Source of the DNA: Acidobacteriota bacterium
GTDB lineage: Bacteria; Acidobacteriota; Thermoanaerobaculia; Multivoradales; JAHEKO01
Length of the DNA: 24,092 nucleotides
Direction of reading: 5' to 3'
Assembly (NCBI GenBank): GCA_027296385.1
Contig: JAPUJD010000347.1
Location: 1 to 24,092, forward strand
Below the pieces are notes generated by a model. The model saw only the letters and a program-made list of their open reading frames with translations. It did no database searches and was not told the origin of the DNA. A program made the position numbers and the translations under genes. This document shows, in pieces, positions 21,826 through 24,092 of this stretch (its first letter is position 1; each line of letters starts with the position of its first letter).

Positions 21826-22196
21826 GAGCGACTGCTACCAGACCCCCTGACATCCGCCTGAGACTCCGCCACGCCGTTGCCGTGGCGGATGACCGCAAGG
21901 CCCTGGACCTCAAGGTCCTGTGGCTGGCGGACGTCAGCGATTTCACCGACTACTTCATGGTCTGTTCAGGGCGTAGTGCTCGCCAGGTGCAGGCGATCTC
22001 GGATGGCATCGTTCGCGAGTTGCGGGACCAGGGAGTGCGGCCCCAACATGTCGAGGGCGCCCGCTTGGCCCGCTGGGTGCTGCTCGACTACGGAGACATG
22101 GTGATTCACGTCTTCGACGTCGAGGCTCGCGACTACTACCGCCTCGAGCGCCTCTGGGCTGACGCTCCCGACGTGACGGCCGAGCTGCGCGGGTGA
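21822..22196 (+). CDS. rsfS: Ribosomal silencing factor RsfS
   Basis: A 124-residue RsfS/Iojap-family protein, which binds uL14 and blocks subunit joining when nutrients are low. Typical blocks are ADDRKALDLKVLWLADVSDF, TDYFMVCSGRSARQVQAISD, VEGARLARWVLLDYGDMVIHVF and YYRLERLWADAP. ATG 21822 overlaps the nadD stop by 4 nt (ATGA); the longer open frame from 21564 overlaps nadD and is not conserved. The stop overlaps the GTG of the AAA+ regulator gene (GTGA). Confidence 0.95.
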   Translation: MRATATRPPDIRLRLRHAVAVADDRKALDLKVLWLADVSDFTDYFMVCSGRSARQVQAISDGIVRELRDQGVRPQHVEGARLARWVLLDYGDMVIHVFDVEARDYYRLERLWADAPDVTAELRG

Positions 22197-23107
22197 GCGG
22201 TTCGGCTGTTTTCGACGCATTCGTCCGTGCGGCCCCGAGTCTCCAGCCCCTCTTCGAACAGATAGCGCGCGCGGCGCGGTCTGAAGCGCCGATCCTGATT
22301 CTCGGCCCCGCCGGGAGCGGGCGCAGCAGCGTGGCGCGCGCAGCGCATCACGCGAGCTCTAGGAGCCAGGGGCCTCTGGTCGAGGTCGATATCGCAGCCA
22401 TCCCATCGACTCTCTTCGAGAGCGAGTTCTTCGGCTTTCGCGCCGGTGCTTTCACCGGCGCGACCGAGGCTTCCCCCGGACGCGTGGCGCGGGCCGAGGG
22501 TGGGACCCTGATTCTCGACCGCGTCGAGGAGCTGCCGCTGGGCAGCCAACCGAAGCTCCTGCGCTTGCTGGCCGAGCGTCAGTTCACCCCCCTTGGCGGC
22601 AGCCAGCGCAATGCCGACGTGCGCTTCATCGCCATTGGCGCTACCGACCTCGAGCGGCGCGTGGCCCAGGGCGCCTTTCGGCCCGATCTCTTCTACCGGC
22701 TCGAGGTGCTGACCTTCGTGCTACCGGCGCTTGCCCAGCGCAAGAGCGACCTACCGGCGGTACTCGACTATTTCCTCGCCGATTTAGCCACGCGCAGTGG
22801 TCGCGATCACCTGCGACTGGGCGATCGCGCGCTGCGCTGGATGCTGGACTATCCTTGGCCGGGCAATCTGCGTCAGGTGCGCAACGTGCTCGAACGAGCC
22901 CTGGTCGAGGCGCCCGGCGCGACGAGCCTCGATCCCCGTCCGCCACGCGATCTGGTCGGTCGCCCGCGTTCGCTGGCAGCGGTCGAAAAGGAGCAGATCG
23001 AGACCACGCTGGCCTATACCCGCGGCCATCAGGGACGAGCCGCTCAGCTGCTCGGCATCAGCCGCAAGACGCTGTGGGAGAAACGCAAGAAATACGGCAT
23101 CCCATGA
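22193..23107 (+). CDS. Sigma54-activator-like AAA+ protein with altered Walker motifs, plus Fis-type HTH
   Basis: A 304-residue protein consisting of an AAA+ sigma54-interaction domain (about 15-240) and a C-terminal Fis-type helix-turn-helix (about 263-304, GRAAQLLGISRKTLWEKRKK); it has no N-terminal sensory domain. The sigma54-contact loop GAFTGA (85-90) is intact, as are the arginine-finger region FRPDLFYRLEV (162-172) and YPWPGNLRQVRNVLERAL. Two ATPase positions are changed: Walker A reads GPAGSGRSS, with R44 for the invariant lysine, and Walker B reads GGTLILDRVEEL, with R110 for the usual glutamate after D109. ATP hydrolysis may be impaired. GTG 22193 overlaps the rsfS stop (GTGA), so it is part of the housekeeping operon. 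Target promoters are unknown. Confidence 0.88.
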   Translation: MSGSAVFDAFVRAAPSLQPLFEQIARAARSEAPILILGPAGSGRSSVARAAHHASSRSQGPLVEVDIAAIPSTLFESEFFGFRAGAFTGATEASPGRVARAEGGTLILDRVEELPLGSQPKLLRLLAERQFTPLGGSQRNADVRFIAIGATDLERRVAQGAFRPDLFYRLEVLTFVLPALAQRKSDLPAVLDYFLADLATRSGRDHLRLGDRALRWMLDYPWPGNLRQVRNVLERALVEAPGATSLDPRPPRDLVGRPRSLAAVEKEQIETTLAYTRGHQGRAAQLLGISRKTLWEKRKKYGIP

Positions 23108-24092
23108 GACGACTCGAGCGCCCGGCTCGGGCGGGCGTTGAGCTCTTTGCGCTCGCGCTGCTGGCGTTGTCGACGTTCGCTCCAGCGGCAGCGAGCGCGG
23201 GCGGCGAGAAGCCGCTCGAGATCTGGCTCGCCCCATCCCCTGCGGGCGAGGCCTGGGACGTTCTCATCAAGAGCCTGCTGGCTGATCTGGAGCGTACTCC
23301 TCGCCGCCATCGTCTGGTCCTCCTCGATTCGGAAGCACCGGCGGGCGAGCCCGCGCCGGAGGGTGTTCTCGCGTTTTTCGAGATCCACCTCGACCGCGCT
23401 CTGGAGACGCCGCGCATAGAACTGGCCGCCGGCGCTGAGCGCAGCTCGCCGGGCTGGTTGGTGCACGCGGTCGTCCAAGCGGCGGAGACAGTGGGTCTCG
23501 AGATCGACGTGGTCGATGCGCGCTCATCATGGATCGGGCAGCTGGTGGCCCGCTCGACGCGTTGCCGGCTCGCCGGGCCGGCTCACCGCGCGCTGGCGCT
23601 GGGTCTGCCGAGCCTCGGCCTGCGGCTGCCGGCGGAGTCGATCGCCGACGGTAGCCGGCAGCTCGCCGCGCTGGCTCGTCGCCTGGATGCTCTCGACGGG
23701 CACCCGGTCTTCGAGGATCAGTTCCTGGTTGCGTTCGGGCGAGTCTGGCTGCGCCGGGACCTGTACTGGCTAGGTCTCGCTCTGTGGTTGGTGCTCTACT
23801 GGCGCGGTCGCCGGTTACCGGGTCGGGAGTCTCGCTGGCTCTTCCTCCTCGCCTGGCTGGTGACTCCACTATTCGGCGCGGTGCTCCTGACCCTACCGGC
23901 GCTCCTCGCGACCTGGCGGCCTGCGCCCCGCTGGCTGGGATGGGCGGCGTTGCTACCGCCGGCCATCTACACGCTGCGACTGGGAGCCGCGCTTCTCGGC
24001 GGCGCCCGCTTGGTGGTCGCGAGCTTGCCGGCGCTGCTAGTCGTCGCGGCGCTCGCGGCTTTCCTCTGGGGCTACGTCAGGACCGCACCGGT
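23104..24092 (+). CDS. Exported/membrane protein of unknown function (partial)
   Basis: From ATG 23104, overlapping the regulator stop (ATGA), the frame is open to the right edge: 329 codons, C-terminus missing. Residues 1-32 look like a signal peptide (ELFALALLALSTFAPAAASA). A soluble, probably periplasmic domain follows (about 33-215), starting EKPLEIWLAPSPAGEAWDVL and containing SSWIGQLVARSTRC and ALALGLPSLGLRLPAE. From about 218 there are several hydrophobic segments (LYWLGLALWLVLYW; RWLFLLAWLVTPLFGAVLL; later ones to the edge). I do not recognise the family; the soluble part has a vague M28-peptidase-like look without visible metal ligands, which I do not rely on. Tight coupling suggests a shared transcript with the regulator. 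Confidence 0.72.
   Translation, partial: MRRLERPARAGVELFALALLALSTFAPAAASAGGEKPLEIWLAPSPAGEAWDVLIKSLLADLERTPRRHRLVLLDSEAPAGEPAPEGVLAFFEIHLDRALETPRIELAAGAERSSPGWLVHAVVQAAETVGLEIDVVDARSSWIGQLVARSTRCRLAGPAHRALALGLPSLGLRLPAESIADGSRQLAALARRLDALDGHPVFEDQFLVAFGRVWLRRDLYWLGLALWLVLYWRGRRLPGRESRWLFLLAWLVTPLFGAVLLTLPALLATWRPAPRWLGWAALLPPAIYTLRLGAALLGGARLVVASLPALLVVAALAAFLWGYVRTAP

Noticed and set aside
1..24092. Defence system, prophage, transposon, CRISPR or tRNA/rRNA genes
   Set aside because: I found no transposase, integrase, phage, nuclease or toxin-antitoxin signature, no repeat array, and no tRNA-like fold; all recognised genes are housekeeping, transport, signalling or glycan genes.

Overview
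The window is high-GC chromosomal DNA from a bacterium, very probably a Gram-negative-type (diderm) one. It carries a lipoprotein-type solute-binding protein, a membrane histidine kinase, surface-glycan enzymes and a housekeeping ribosomal/GTPase operon. The composition and mix of families would suit an Acidobacteriota-like lineage, but that is inference; there is no rRNA or other decisive marker. I saw no tRNA, rRNA, CRISPR array, insertion sequence or prophage gene.

Layout. 1-1272 (minus): a cupin-like exported protein cut by the left edge, a 108-aa DUF4177-like protein with a C-terminal membrane anchor, then a gap and a hairpin terminator. 1274-4167: sixA (phosphohistidine phosphatase, minus) diverging from ppk1 (polyphosphate kinase, plus) around a 19-bp palindrome. 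A short coding-like stretch in the ppk1 frame follows the ppk1 stop and looks faintly like a Ppx/GppA tail. 4450-6382 (plus): gcvT, gcvH and a four-helix membrane protein whose only well-placed start is ACG. 6393-10971 (minus): a solute-binding lipoprotein with no ATG/GTG/TTG start, two permeases of a peptide/nickel-type ABC importer, and queA, closely spaced. 11097-12461 (plus): an orphan sensor histidine kinase.

12507-18319 is a surface-glycan block: a GT4 glycosyltransferase (minus), then on the plus strand a GT2 stub, a membrane GT2, a UDP-galactopyranose-mutase/amine-oxidase-like flavoprotein with a C-terminal membrane domain, a small membrane protein homologous to that domain, and a NodB polysaccharide deacetylase. 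On the minus strand at 18316-19361 lie an alpha/beta hydrolase and an overlapping CxxC mini-protein. 19590-24092 (plus) is rplU-rpmA-obgE-nadD-rsfS followed, with 4-nt overlaps, by a sigma54-activator-like AAA+ protein with altered ATPase residues and an exported membrane protein cut by the right edge.

How it fits together: ppk1/sixA concern phosphate and phosphohistidine chemistry; gcvT/gcvH are two of the glycine-cleavage proteins (gcvP is not here); the glycan block probably makes or modifies a surface polysaccharide; the last operon couples ribosome assembly and NAD synthesis. The most unusual items are the divergent AAA+ regulator in that operon, the membrane module shared by the flavoprotein and its neighbour, and two genes without standard start codons.
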